From the NCBI RefSeq assembly GCF_040689105.1, contig NZ_JBFBVU010000006.1:100948-164947 (forward strand): DNA of 64,000 bases, read 5' to 3'. This DNA comes from Meridianimarinicoccus marinus (lineage in GTDB: Bacteria > Pseudomonadota > Alphaproteobacteria > Rhodobacterales > Rhodobacteraceae). Every line of letters starts with the position of its first letter. The first letter of the stretch is position 1. The notes below the pieces were generated by a model. That model did no database searches. It was not told where the DNA came from and was given only the letters and a program-made list of their open reading frames with translations. The position numbers and the translations under genes were made by a program. This document shows positions 41,974 to 52,236 of this stretch, piece after piece.

Positions 41974-42999
41974 ATGCATAAAGCATTTCTTGCGGCCACC
42001 GCCGTAGCAGTTGGGCTGTCGTCTACAGCCATGGCACAGGATCTGACCGTCGGGGTCAGCTGGTCCAACTTCCAGGAAGAGCGCTGGAAGACCGACGAGG
42101 CCGCCATGAAGTCCATTCTGGACGAAGCTGGCGCCACCTACGTGAGCGCCGACGCCCAGTCGTCGCCGTCCAAGCAGTTGTCGGATGTCGAGGCGCTGAT
42201 CGCACAGGGCGTGGACGCGCTGATCATTCTGGCCCAGGACAGCCAGGCCATCGGGCCGGCCGTGCAGGCAGCCACGGACGAAGGTATTCCGGTGGTTGGC
42301 TATGACCGACTGATCGACGATCCCCGCGCCTTCTATCTGACTTTCGACAACGTCGAGGTTGGCCGGATGCAGGCCCGTGCGGTTCTCGCGGCGGCACCCA
42401 AGGGCAACTACGTCATGATCAAGGGCTCGCCCACCGACCCGAACGCGGATTTCCTGCGTGGCGGTCAGCAGGAAGTTCTGCAGGCAGCCATTGACGCTGG
42501 CGACATCACCATCGTTGGCGAGGCCTATACCGACGGCTGGCTTCCGGCCAACGCCCAGCGGAACATGGAACAGATCCTGACCGCCAATGACAACGCGGTC
42601 GACGCGGTCGTGGCGTCGAACGACGGTACCGCCGGCGGCGTGGTCGCGGCCCTGACCGCCCAGGGCATGGATGGAATCCCGGTCTCGGGTCAGGATGGCG
42701 ATCATGCCGCGCTGAACCGTGTGGCGCTTGGCACCCAGACGGTTTCCGTGTGGAAGGACGCACGTGATCTTGGCCGGGCCGGTGCAGCCATCGCGCTGGA
42801 ACTGGCAAGCGGCACCGCCCCTGCCGACATCCCCGGCGCACAGACCTGGACCTCGCCCAGTGGCAAGGACCTGACCGCCGTCTTCCTGGCGCCGGTCCCG
42901 GTGACCGCCGAGAACCTGACCGCCGTCGTCGACGCGGGCTGGATCGAACAGGAGAAACTGTGCCAGGGCGTCACCGCCGGGCCGGCTCCGTGCAACTGA
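41974..42999 (+). CDS. xylF: D-xylose ABC transporter, substrate-binding protein
   Basis: 341 residues. Signal peptide MHKAFLAATAVAVGLSSTAMAQ, then a periplasmic-binding-protein fold (DLTVGVSWSNFQEERW...). Matches XylF: residues around ASNDGTAGGVV and VSGQDGD bind the pentose. It is secreted to the periplasm and delivers xylose to XylH. GGAGG precedes the ATG. It is followed by a strong intercistronic hairpin that could raise its yield over the permease. Confidence 0.94.
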   Translation: MHKAFLAATAVAVGLSSTAMAQDLTVGVSWSNFQEERWKTDEAAMKSILDEAGATYVSADAQSSPSKQLSDVEALIAQGVDALIILAQDSQAIGPAVQAATDEGIPVVGYDRLIDDPRAFYLTFDNVEVGRMQARAVLAAAPKGNYVMIKGSPTDPNADFLRGGQQEVLQAAIDAGDITIVGEAYTDGWLPANAQRNMEQILTANDNAVDAVVASNDGTAGGVVAALTAQGMDGIPVSGQDGDHAALNRVALGTQTVSVWKDARDLGRAGAAIALELASGTAPADIPGAQTWTSPSGKDLTAVFLAPVPVTAENLTAVVDAGWIEQEKLCQGVTAGPAPCN

Positions 43000-43024
43000 T
43001 CTGACGGTCAGACAAACACTTTCC

Positions 43025-43048
43025 GTGTCCGCGTCCTTGCGCGGGCAC
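43025..43048 (+). other. Intercistronic hairpin between xylF and xylH
   Basis: GTGTCCGCG (43025-43033), six bases, CGCGGGCAC (43040-43048) form a nine-base-pair stem with one G-T pair and no T-run. Such hairpins after binding-protein genes stabilise upstream mRNA against 3' decay, giving more XylF than permease. A small second repeat TCTGAC/GGTCAGA is nearby. Confidence 0.55.
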
Positions 43049-43112
43049 GCCCCCCATCGACCGGGCCCGACCGCGGCCTCGTCCAGACCTTCCGTAACCG
43101 GAGTCCAACCCC

Positions 43113-44401
43113 ATGTCCGAGACCACGACCGCCCCTGCAGCGGCCAAACGGAATATTGCCAAGACGCTGGAGCTTGATACGCGCCTGCTTGGCATGATCG
43201 GCGCCTTCGTCGTTGTCTGTCTGGTTTTCAACGTCCTGACCGACGGACGCTTCCTGACCCCGCGCAACATCTTCAACCTGACGATCCAGACGGTTTCCGT
43301 GGCCATCATGGCCACCGGCATGGTGTTCGTGATCGTCACCCGCCATATCGACCTGAGCGTCGGCTCGGTGCTGGCCACCTGTTCCGCGGTGATGGCCGTG
43401 ACCCAGACGGCGCTTCTGCCGAACGCCCTGGGCCTGGAACTGGGCCATCCGCTGATCCCGTGGATCGCCATCTCCGTCGGCATCATCACCGGCGCGCTGA
43501 TCGGAGCCTTTCACGGCTGGATGATCGGCTATCTGGCCATCCCCGCCTTCATCGTGACGCTGGGCGGCTTGCTGGTCTGGCGCAACGTCGCCTGGTACAT
43601 AACCAGCGGCCAGACCATCGGCCCGCTCGACCCGACCTTCATGGCCTTCGGCGGCATCAACGGCACGCTGGGCACGAGCACCTCGTGGATCATCGGACTT
43701 GTCGCTACCGCAGCCGCCATCGCCGGCCTGTGGAACGCGCGCCGCGCCAAGGTCGCGCACGAGCAGCCGGTGAAACCGGTCTGGGCCGAAACGGTGCTGT
43801 CAGCGCTGATCGCCTCGGGCATCCTGGGCTTCATCGCGATCCTGAACGCCTATGAAGTGCCCGAGCGCCGCCTTGCCCGCATGTTCGAAGACCGGGGCGA
43901 GGTCATGCCCGAGGGCTATACCGAAGCCTACGGCCTGCCGATCTCGGTGCTGCTGCTGATCGGCATTGCCGTCATCATGACAATCATCGCCAAGCGGACC
44001 CGGATGGGCCGTTATATCTTCGCCACCGGCGGCAACCCGGATGCGGCGGAACTGTCGGGCATCAACACCCGCCTGCTGACGGTGAAGATCTTCACCATGG
44101 TCGGCGTGCTGTGTGCGATCTCGGCGGTGGTCGCCTCGGCCCGTCTGGCCAACCACTCCAACGACATCGGCACGCTGGACGAACTGCGCGTCATCGCGGC
44201 TGCGGTCATCGGCGGCACCGCCCTGTCGGGCGGCATCGGCACCATTCACGGCGCGATCCTGGGCGCGCTGATCATGCAATCGCTGCAATCGGGCATGGCC
44301 ATGGTCGGCGTGGACGCGCCGTTCCAGAACATCGTCGTGGGCTCCGTGCTGGTGCTCGCCGTCCTCGTGGACATCATCTATCGCAAGCGGACCGGAGGCA
44401 A

Positions 44402-44405
<4 letters not shown>
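43113..44405 (+). CDS. xylH: D-xylose ABC transporter, permease
   Basis: 430 residues, about ten to twelve membrane helices. Permease of the AraH/RbsC family; signature IDLSVGSVLATCSAVMAV (the motif DLSVGS) near residue 75 and NPDAAELSGINTR near residue 310. The family's usual coupling EAA-like loop GINTRLLTVKIF is visible. The gene is 37 residues longer than E. coli XylH, with extra soluble loop around residues 200-240. Stop overlaps the ATPase start (ATGATG). Confidence 0.92.
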
Positions 44406-45153
<748 letters not shown>

Positions 45154-45154
<1 letters not shown>

Positions 45155-46593
45155 TGTATCTGGGATTGGATCTGGGCACGTCCGGCATCAAGGCGCTGGT
45201 GGTGGACGCCGAGCAACGGGTCGTGGACGAGGCCACGGCCCCTCTGGAGGTGCTGCGCCCGCATCCCGGTTGGTCCGAGCAGCGCCCCGCCGACTGGATC
45301 AGCGCCGCCTCGACGGTGATGGACATGCTGGCGGCGCGCGGCAGCCTGAAGGGGCTGCGCGGCATCGGCCTGTCGGGGCAGATGCACGGGGCGACCCTGC
45401 TGGACAAGTCCGACAACGTGCTGCGCAACTGCATCCTGTGGAACGACACCCGCGCCCATGCCGAAGCCGCCCAGCTGGATGCCAACCCGATCTTCCGGGC
45501 GCAATCGGGCAACATCGTGTTTCCCGGCTTCACAGCACCCAAGGTGCTGTGGGTCGAGGCCAACGAACCCGAGGTCCGGGCCAGGCTGGCAAAGGTTCTG
45601 CTGCCAAAGGACTACCTGCGGCTGTGGCTGACCGGCAACCACGTGTCGGACATGTCCGATGCCGCCGGTACCGCCTGGCTGGATCCGGGCAAGCGCGACT
45701 GGTCGGATGCCCTGCTGGCCGCTTGCGGGCTGACCCGCGAACATATGCCGGACCTTGCCGAAGGGACCGCCCCCACGGGCGTGCTGCGGCCCGAGATCGC
45801 CGCGCGCTGGGGCTTGCCCCGCGACGTGATCGTTGCGGGCGGCGGCGGCGACAACGCGGCCTCGGCGGTGGGCGTGGGCGTGGTCAAGGCCGGGCAGGCC
45901 TTTGTGTCGCTGGGCACATCGGGGGTGCTGTTCGCGGCCTCGGACAGTTATTCCCCGGATGCGGCCAGTTCCGTGCACACCTTCTGCCACGCGCTGCCGG
46001 ATCTGTGGCACCAGATGGGGGTAATCCTGTCGGCCACCGACAGCCTGAACTGGTACGCCCGCCTTGTGGGCGCTTCCGCGGCGGAACTGACCGGGGAGTT
46101 GGGCACACTGCAAGCCCCCGGACGGGCGCTGTTCCTGCCCTATCTGGGCGGAGAACGCACCCCGCACAATGATGCCCGCGTGCGCGGCGCGCTGGTCGGC
46201 CTGTCCCATGACACCGATCGCAGCGCCGGCACCCGCGCGGTTCTGGAGGGCGTCAGTTTCGCCTTGAAGGATAGCCATGACGCGCTCTCGGCGACGGGAA
46301 CGCGCATCGACAGCCTGGTGGCCGTGGGCGGGGGCAGCCGCTCGCGCCACTGGCTGGAGATGATCGCCACCGTCCTGGGACAGCCGGTATCGGTGCCCGA
46401 AGCCGGCGACTATGGCGGTGCCTTCGGAGCCGCCCGCCTGGGTCTGATGGCCGCCACCGGGGCCGGTGCCGAGGCCGCCACCGCGCCCTGGATGGCCGAC
46501 ACCGTCGATCCGGTTCCCGCACTTTCCGAAGCCTTTGCCCAGGCTCATGCCCGTTACAAATCTACCTATACCGCTCTGAAGGATCTCTCATGA
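45154..46593 (+). CDS. xylB: Xylulokinase
   Basis: 479 residues. FGGY kinase phosphorylating D-xylulose to xylulose-5-phosphate. N-terminal YLGLDLGTSGIKALVVD is the phosphate-binding loop; LSGQMHGATLLD and the C-terminal AVGGGSRSRHWLEMIA are family motifs. It overlaps xylG by one base and its stop overlaps the xylA ATG (ATGA). Substrate is secure from context and the family QMHG motif. Confidence 0.95.
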
Positions 46594-47891
46594 CCGACTA
46601 TTTCGCTGGCATTTCGCCCCTGTCCTATGAAGGGCCGGACAGTGACAACCCACTGGCCTATCGCCACTACAACCCCGAGGAAATGCTGGGCGACAAGACC
46701 CTGGCCGAGCATCTGCGCTTTGCCGTGGCGTGGTGGCACAGCTTTGCCTGGCCCGGCGGCGACCCCTTCGGCGGCCAGACCTTCCAACGGCCCTGGTTCG
46801 GCGACACCATGGATCTGGCGCGCCTGAAGGCCGACGCGGCCTTCGAGTTGTTCGCCATCCTCGGCCAGCCGTATTTCTGCTTTCACGATGCAGATATCCG
46901 CCCCGATGGCACCGATTTCGCCGAGAACACCCGCAACCTTGAAGAGATCGTCGACTACATCGGCCAGAAGATGGCCGATGGCGGGCCGAAACTGCTGTGG
47001 GGCACCGCCAACCTGTTCTCGCACCGCCGCTATATGTCCGGGGCGGCCACCAACCCGGACCCGGATGTCTTTGCCTTCTCGGCAGCCACGGTGAAAACCT
47101 GCATGGACGCCACCCAGAAGCTGGGCGGCGAGAACTACGTGCTGTGGGGCGGGCGTGAGGGCTATGAAACCCTGCTGAACACCGATCTGGTGCGCGAGCG
47201 CGAACAGGCCGGCCGCTTCCTGTCGATGGTCGTCGACTACAAACACAAGATCGGCTTCAAGGGCGCGATCCTGGTCGAGCCCAAGCCGCAGGAACCCAGC
47301 AAGCACCAGTACGACTATGACACGGCCACGGTCTATAGCCTGCTGAAGGAATACGGGCTGGAAAACGAAGTGCAGATGAACCTGGAACAGGGGCACGCGA
47401 TCCTGGCCGGTCATTCCTTTGAACATGAACTGGCCATGGCCGCCTCGCTGGGCATCTTCGGCTCGATCGACATGAACCGGAACGACTACCAGTCGGGCTG
47501 GGACACAGATCAGTTCCCCAACAACGTGCCGGAAGTGGCGCTGGCCTATTACGAGATCCTCAAGGCCGGCGGCTTCACCACGGGCGGCACCAACTTCGAC
47601 GCCAAACTGCGCCGCCAGTCGCTGGATCCCGCCGACCTTGTGGCCGCCCACGCGGGCGCCATGGACGTCTGCGCGCGCGGCCTGAAGGCCGCCCATGCCA
47701 TGCTGGAAGACGGCAAGCTGGAAGAGGCGCGTTCCGCCCGTTACGCCGGCTGGACCGAGCCCGCCAATGCCGCGATGCTGAACAGCGATCTGAACAGCAT
47801 CACCGCGCGGGTTCTGGCCGATGGCGTCAACCCTCAGCCCGTGTCCGGGCGGCAGGAAGTTCTGGAAAACCTCGTCAACCGCTACGTCTGA
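46590..47891 (+). CDS. xylA: Xylose isomerase
   Basis: 433 residues, class II type. TIM-barrel enzyme converting D-xylose to D-xylulose. Metal and catalytic residues are seen in FCFHDADIRPDG (His near 101), VEPKPQEPSKHQYDYD (Glu, Lys) and the WDTDQFPNN segment. It ends the operon, sharing four bases with the xylB stop. A hairpin follows. No further xylose gene is seen after it. Confidence 0.96.
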   Translation: MTDYFAGISPLSYEGPDSDNPLAYRHYNPEEMLGDKTLAEHLRFAVAWWHSFAWPGGDPFGGQTFQRPWFGDTMDLARLKADAAFELFAILGQPYFCFHDADIRPDGTDFAENTRNLEEIVDYIGQKMADGGPKLLWGTANLFSHRRYMSGAATNPDPDVFAFSAATVKTCMDATQKLGGENYVLWGGREGYETLLNTDLVREREQAGRFLSMVVDYKHKIGFKGAILVEPKPQEPSKHQYDYDTATVYSLLKEYGLENEVQMNLEQGHAILAGHSFEHELAMAASLGIFGSIDMNRNDYQSGWDTDQFPNNVPEVALAYYEILKAGGFTTGGTNFDAKLRRQSLDPADLVAAHAGAMDVCARGLKAAHAMLEDGKLEEARSARYAGWTEPANAAMLNSDLNSITARVLADGVNPQPVSGRQEVLENLVNRYV

Positions 47892-47901
47892 GGGTTGGTT
47901 T

Positions 47902-47919
47902 CCGGGCCTTCGGGCCCGG
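47902..47919 (+). terminator. GC-rich hairpin after xylA, probable terminator
   Basis: CCGGGCC-TTCG-GGCCCGG, a perfect 7-bp stem with a UUCG-type tetraloop ten bases after the stop. No T-run follows, so it may act mainly as a 3'-end stabiliser. Confidence 0.45.
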
Positions 47920-48039
47920 CAGCGACAGGCGCGCCGCCCCCGCAGCGCGCCTGTTTGCATGTGTGGTGACCCCGAATCATCGCCGGCGGACGCGCCAGGA
48001 TTATGGGCAAATGCCCGTCCCGGTTGTCGCGCGCGCGGT

Positions 48040-48067
48040 AAAAGGGCCGCCCCGGCAAGGGCGGCCC
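48040..48067 (-). terminator. Terminator after efp
   Basis: Nine-bp stem GGGCCGCCC/GGGCGGCCC (48044-48052, 48059-48067) followed on the minus strand by TTTT (48043-48040). The efp stop is at 48102. Confidence 0.88.
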
Positions 48068-48101
48068 TGAAAGTGACGTCACGTCGTCTTACGTGGGTGG
48101 T

Positions 48102-48665
48102 TCAGGCGCGTTCGGCGTATTCCATGGTTTCGGTGTTTACCACGATGTCCTCATCCTGCCCCACGAAGGGCGGCACCATGACCTTCACGCCGTTGTCCAG
48201 AATCGCCGGCTTGAAGCTGTTGGCGGCGGTCTGACCCTTCACCACCGGCTCGGTCTCGACGATCTTGCAGGTGACTTTCTGCGGCAAGGACGCGTTCAGC
48301 GCTTCGCTTTCATGGAACTCTACAACGATGGTCATGCCGTCCTGCAGGAAGGGACGGCGATCGCCCAGAAGATCGGCCGGAAGCTCGATCTGCTCGTAGG
48401 TTTCGGTGTCCATGAAAACCAGCATCCCATCGGATTCATAGAGGAATTGTTGATCCTTCTGCTCCAGCCGGACGCGCTCCACCTTGTCCGCCGAGCGGAA
48501 GCGCTCGTTCAGCTTCGACCCGTTGCGCAGGTTGCGCATCTCGACCTGGGCAAAGGCGCCGCCCTTGCCGGGTTTCACATGGTCGACCTTGACCGCGGCC
48601 CACAGGCCGCCATTGTGCTCCAGCACGTTTCCGGGCCGGATTTCGTTTCCGTTGATTTTCGGCAT
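48102..48665 (-). CDS. efp: Elongation factor P
   Basis: 187 residues, the normal length, from MPKINGNEIRPGNVLEHNGG at 48665. Three beta-barrel domains mimic a tRNA; the functional loop VKPGKGGA places Lys34 at the tip, the residue that is modified in EF-P of E. coli. It enters the ribosome E-site and rescues polyproline stalls. YebC, which also acts at such sites, is encoded elsewhere in this window. Single gene with a strong terminator. Confidence 0.96.
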   Translation of the reverse strand: MPKINGNEIRPGNVLEHNGGLWAAVKVDHVKPGKGGAFAQVEMRNLRNGSKLNERFRSADKVERVRLEQKDQQFLYESDGMLVFMDTETYEQIELPADLLGDRRPFLQDGMTIVVEFHESEALNASLPQKVTCKIVETEPVVKGQTAANSFKPAILDNGVKVMVPPFVGQDEDIVVNTETMEYAERA

Positions 48666-48885
48666 GCCTGCCCTCGTCAGTGAGGTTGTAATAAAATGTC
48701 CCCCCCCTATATCTGTGGCTCTGATCCCCATCAAGACGCGGAGAAGCACAGAAACGCGGCGACAGCCATGCACTGGGCGCATAGGTGGTATCGCCAGATA
48801 GCATTACAGAATCATGACAAAAGGGTCATATTGCGCCTCACCCCAGAAACGACCGGAAACGCAAGAGCAAGAATAAGGATCCCGC

Positions 48886-49197
48886 ATGGGCGAATTCGTA
48901 GACAGCACGGCGTTCAGCCACGAGCAAGGCAACCGTGCACGCAAATTGTTCGCAGCCGTTGTGCTTGCCGCACTGGACGACGCGATTGCAGATGACAAGA
49001 AATACGGCAATGGCCCCGAGCAGATTGCCCGCTGGGCGCGGTCCCGCGATGGCCGCGAAGTGCTCAGCTGTGCCGGGATCGACCCCAACGAGCGTGTGGT
49101 CTCCGGCCTGATGGAGTTCGTCGGCAAAGGCGTTCGGACATCGGTCGCCCTGTCGCGCGAGGAAAGCGAACGCCGCCAGCAGGCCGAAGCCGCCTGA
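48886..49197 (+). CDS. DUF6280-like small cytoplasmic protein
   Basis: 103 residues, acidic, mostly helical, with no signal peptide. Pattern MGEFVDSTAFSHEQGNRARKLF is highly conserved in Rhodobacterales proteins annotated DUF6280; function unknown. A terminator directly follows, suggesting an autonomous gene. The gap upstream (220 bases to efp) holds the divergent promoters; no other gene is seen there. Confidence 0.72.
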   Translation: MGEFVDSTAFSHEQGNRARKLFAAVVLAALDDAIADDKKYGNGPEQIARWARSRDGREVLSCAGIDPNERVVSGLMEFVGKGVRTSVALSREESERRQQAEAA

Positions 49198-49222
49198 TCG
49201 CGGCCCGACCGCCGGTTTGCAG

Positions 49223-49245
49223 CGCGCCCCAAGGGGCGCGTTTTT
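49223..49245 (+). terminator. Terminator after the DUF6280-like gene
   Basis: CGCGCCCC-AA-GGGGCGCG (49223-49240), a perfect eight-bp stem, followed by TTTTT (49241-49245). Confidence 0.92.
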
Positions 49246-49270
49246 CTGTTCGGGTACAGGATCGGATGAC

Positions 49271-50725
49271 ATGACCCGCGCCATCATGATCCAGGGCACC
49301 GGTTCGAACGTAGGCAAAAGCATGCTTGTGGCCGGTCTGGCCCGCGCCTGTTTGCGGCGCGGCCTGACCGTGCGCCCGTTCAAGCCACAGAACATGTCCA
49401 ACAATGCCGCCGTCACCGAGGACGGGGGCGAGATCGGGCGGGCACAGGCCCTGCAGGCGCGCGCGGCGGGCGTGGCCCCACGCGTCGACATGAACCCGGT
49501 GCTGCTGAAGCCCGAACATGACCGGGGCGCGCAGGTGGTGGTGCAGGGCAAGGCCATCGGCACCGTGCGCGCCCGCGACTACGCACAGTTCAAGCCCCGG
49601 CTGTTGCAAGCCACGCTGGACAGTTTCCGCCGCCTCGCCGCTGAGGCCGACCTTGTGCTGATCGAAGGTGCGGGTAGCCCGGCCGAGATCAACCTGCGCG
49701 CGGGTGACATCGCCAACATGGGCTTTGCCGAGGCTGCCGGGGTGCCGGTGGTGCTGGTGGGCGACATCGACCGCGGCGGCGTCATTGCCCAGCTTGTCGG
49801 CAGCCATGTCATCCTGCCCGAGGCCGACCGCGCCCGCATCAAGGCCTGCGCCGTCAACAAATTTCGCGGCGATCCCCGGTTGTTCGACGACGGGCTGGCC
49901 GAGATCGTGGCGCGCACCGGCTGGCCCTCGCTGGGGGTGATCCCGTGGTTCGACGGCGCATGGCGATTGCCCGCCGAGGATATCCTCGACATTCGCAGCC
50001 ATGCCGGCGACGGCATCGTGGTCGCCGTGCCCCGCCTGCCCCGCATCGCCAATTTCGACGATCTCGACCCGCTGAATGCCGACCCGCGCATCGAGGTGCG
50101 GCTGATCCAGCCCGGCCAGACCCTGCCCGGCGACGCCGACCTGGTGCTGATCCCCGGCAGCAAATCCACGATCTCGGACCTGGAGGCCTTCCGCGCGCAG
50201 GGCTGGGACATTGATCTGGCCGCGCATCTGCGACGCGGCGGCAAGGTGCTGGGCATCTGCGGTGGCTACCAGATGCTGGGCCGCCACATCCATGACCCCG
50301 AGGGGATCGAGGGCAGCGCCCGCGCCATGGAAGGCCTGGGCCTGCTGGATGTTTCAACGGTCATGGCCCCGGAAAAGCGGCTGGCCCGCGTCAGGGCCAC
50401 GCATAGCGCCTCAGGCACCGCCCTGGACGGCTACGAGATCCACTTGGGCCGCACGGAGGGCCCCGACTGCGCCCGCGCCTGGCTGGATCTGGAGGGCCGT
50501 GCCGAAGGTGCGCGTTCCGCCAACGGGCAAGTCTGGGGGTGTTACCTGCACGGGCTGTTCAGCGCCGATGCCTTCCGGCAGGCGTTCTTTGACGGGCTGG
50601 GGCTGCGGGTGGGCGCTTATGACTATGAGGCCGGGGTAGAGGACGCGCTGGACGATCTGGCCACCCATCTGGAAACCCATTTCGACATCGACCAGATGCT
50701 GGCGCTGGCCAGCCCCCTGCCCTGA
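49271..50725 (+). CDS. cobQ: Cobyric acid synthase
   Basis: 484 residues. ATP- and glutamine-dependent amidation of cobyrinic acid a,c-diamide side chains in cobalamin synthesis. N-terminal P-loop-like MIQGTGSNVGKSMLVAGL and the KPQNMSNNA segment belong to the DTBS-like domain; the glutamine amidotransferase domain follows with the nucleophile in LGICGGYQMLG. ATG 49271 lies inside the region right after a terminator. No other cob genes or cobalamin riboswitch were seen nearby. Confidence 0.94.
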   Translation: MTRAIMIQGTGSNVGKSMLVAGLARACLRRGLTVRPFKPQNMSNNAAVTEDGGEIGRAQALQARAAGVAPRVDMNPVLLKPEHDRGAQVVVQGKAIGTVRARDYAQFKPRLLQATLDSFRRLAAEADLVLIEGAGSPAEINLRAGDIANMGFAEAAGVPVVLVGDIDRGGVIAQLVGSHVILPEADRARIKACAVNKFRGDPRLFDDGLAEIVARTGWPSLGVIPWFDGAWRLPAEDILDIRSHAGDGIVVAVPRLPRIANFDDLDPLNADPRIEVRLIQPGQTLPGDADLVLIPGSKSTISDLEAFRAQGWDIDLAAHLRRGGKVLGICGGYQMLGRHIHDPEGIEGSARAMEGLGLLDVSTVMAPEKRLARVRATHSASGTALDGYEIHLGRTEGPDCARAWLDLEGRAEGARSANGQVWGCYLHGLFSADAFRQAFFDGLGLRVGAYDYEAGVEDALDDLATHLETHFDIDQMLALASPLP

Positions 50726-50730
50726 ACATG

Positions 50731-50763
50731 AAAAAGGCGCGCCGGAGGTCCGGACGCGCCCTT
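50731..50763. terminator. Bidirectional terminator between cobQ and tolC
   Basis: A GC stem GGCGCG.CCGG/CCGG.CGCGCC with one unpaired base (50736-50760), loop AGGT. On the minus strand it is followed by TTTTT (50735-50731), which fits the tolC stop at 50787; on the plus strand CTTTC follows, weaker for cobQ. Confidence 0.8.
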
Positions 50764-50786
50764 TCGTGTTCCATGTGTGTGGCGGG

Positions 50787-52196
50787 TCAGTACTTGCCGA
50801 TGCTCTTCAGAACCCGCTCCAACTGGATGCCCTGCGCGCTGCCCACCGCCGGGGCGTTGCGCACCGCGTTGTAGTAGATCGACGGATCATAGGCGGTCAC
50901 CGGAAGCCCAAGCCCGTCCACGGTCAGTCGCCCCATCGAGGCCAGCAAACCATAGACCGCCAGCTGCTCCAGCGCGTTGGCGTCGATCTTGGCGCCGCGC
51001 GCGTCCAGCAGCTCCTGTTCCGCGTCCAGCACGTCCAGCGTGGTCCGCGCGCCCAGCGTCGCTTCCTCGCGGGTGCCGTCGAAGGCAATTTGTGCCGCTT
51101 CGATCTGACGATCGGTGGCCACCAGACGGGCCCGCGCCACATCGCGCACGGCCCAGGCGCGGCCCACCTGCTCGTCGATCTCAGCGGTGGTGCGCAGCAG
51201 GGTCGACCGCTGGTTGTCGCGATCCGCCTGCGCCCGGCGGAAGGCCGAGTTGATGGCACCGCCGCGATAGATCGGTCCGCGCAACGACAGGCCGATGCTG
51301 GCCGAAGGTTCCAGCCCGTTGTCCGGATACACCCGGCTGAAGTCCGAATAGCCAACGCTGGCATTGGCGCTGATCGACGGCAGCACAGCGGCCTCGGCGC
51401 GCACCGCGTTGATCTCGGCCACCGTGACAAGCCGTTGCGCCCGCAGGATCGCCGGATGTGCTCGCAGGGCTATTTCGCGCGCCGCGTCGATGGAAGATGC
51501 CGTGGACGGCAGCGCCGGCGGCGGCGCAAGCTGGCCGGGATAGCGCCCGACCTGCAGGTTGTAATCCTCGCGCGCGGTTTGCAGATCACCTTCCGCCGAG
51601 ACCAGATCTGCCTCTGACTGGGCCAGGCGCGACTGGGCCTGTGCCACATCCGTGCGGGTGACCTCGCCGACCTCGAAACGGTCGCGGGCGGCGCGTACTT
51701 CTTCCTGAAGAACGCGCACGTTGTTGCGGCGCAGATCCACGGTTTCGGCGGCGCGGATCACTTCCAGATAGGCTTCCACCGCGTCGAACAGCACCGCCTG
51801 TTCCTGAACCAGCAAGGCCTCGCGGGCGGCCAGAACCGCTTCCTTCGCGGCCTCGATCGCCAGCTTGTTGCGGCCGCCTTCGTAGATCACCAGTTCCGAG
51901 GTCAGCCCGAGGGTTGTTTCAACCCCGTCCCTGTCCGCGCCCGGGATGGCGTTGTCATTCAGAAAGGTCCAGTCGCGCTGGATGCTGTAGTCCAGCGTCG
52001 GGCGCAGCACGGCCACTGCCGAGGCAACGTCTTCATCCGCCGCCCGCAGCAGCGCCCGCGCCTGATCCAGCAGATCGCTGTTGTTGTAGGCCGACACCAA
52101 AGCGTCGGTCAGGGTTTCGGCCTGCGCCGGAAACGCCATGAAGCCCGACAGCAGCACCGCTACCAGTCGCGCCTTACCCGAGAATTTCTGTCTCAC
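50787..52196 (-). CDS. tolC: TolC-family outer-membrane efflux protein
   Basis: 469 residues from a GTG at 52196 with AGGAGC upstream; longer in-frame starts overlap the neighbouring gene and lack this site. Signal peptide ends AFPAQA, then two repeated OEP halves with long alpha-helical coiled-coil regions (EEVRAARDRFEVGEVTRTDVAQAQSRLAQ, EATLGARTTLDVLDAEQELLD). It forms the trimeric outer-membrane channel for type I secretion and drug efflux. No membrane-fusion or ABC gene is next to it. It pairs with the PIMT-like gene just upstream. Confidence 0.93.
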   Translation of the reverse strand: MRQKFSGKARLVAVLLSGFMAFPAQAETLTDALVSAYNNSDLLDQARALLRAADEDVASAVAVLRPTLDYSIQRDWTFLNDNAIPGADRDGVETTLGLTSELVIYEGGRNKLAIEAAKEAVLAAREALLVQEQAVLFDAVEAYLEVIRAAETVDLRRNNVRVLQEEVRAARDRFEVGEVTRTDVAQAQSRLAQSEADLVSAEGDLQTAREDYNLQVGRYPGQLAPPPALPSTASSIDAAREIALRAHPAILRAQRLVTVAEINAVRAEAAVLPSISANASVGYSDFSRVYPDNGLEPSASIGLSLRGPIYRGGAINSAFRRAQADRDNQRSTLLRTTAEIDEQVGRAWAVRDVARARLVATDRQIEAAQIAFDGTREEATLGARTTLDVLDAEQELLDARGAKIDANALEQLAVYGLLASMGRLTVDGLGLPVTAYDPSIYYNAVRNAPAVGSAQGIQLERVLKSIGKY

Positions 52197-52236
52197 CAGT
52201 ATGCTCCTGCTCGGCCGGGCGCAGCCCGACGTCAAA

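Noticed and set aside
46566..47960. 464-residue minus-strand frame opposite xylA
   Set aside because: Antisense to xylA; composition of a shadow frame.
49246..49270. Cobalamin riboswitch before cobQ
   Set aside because: Only 25 bases lie between the preceding terminator and the ATG, too short for a B12 riboswitch; no B12-box was seen.
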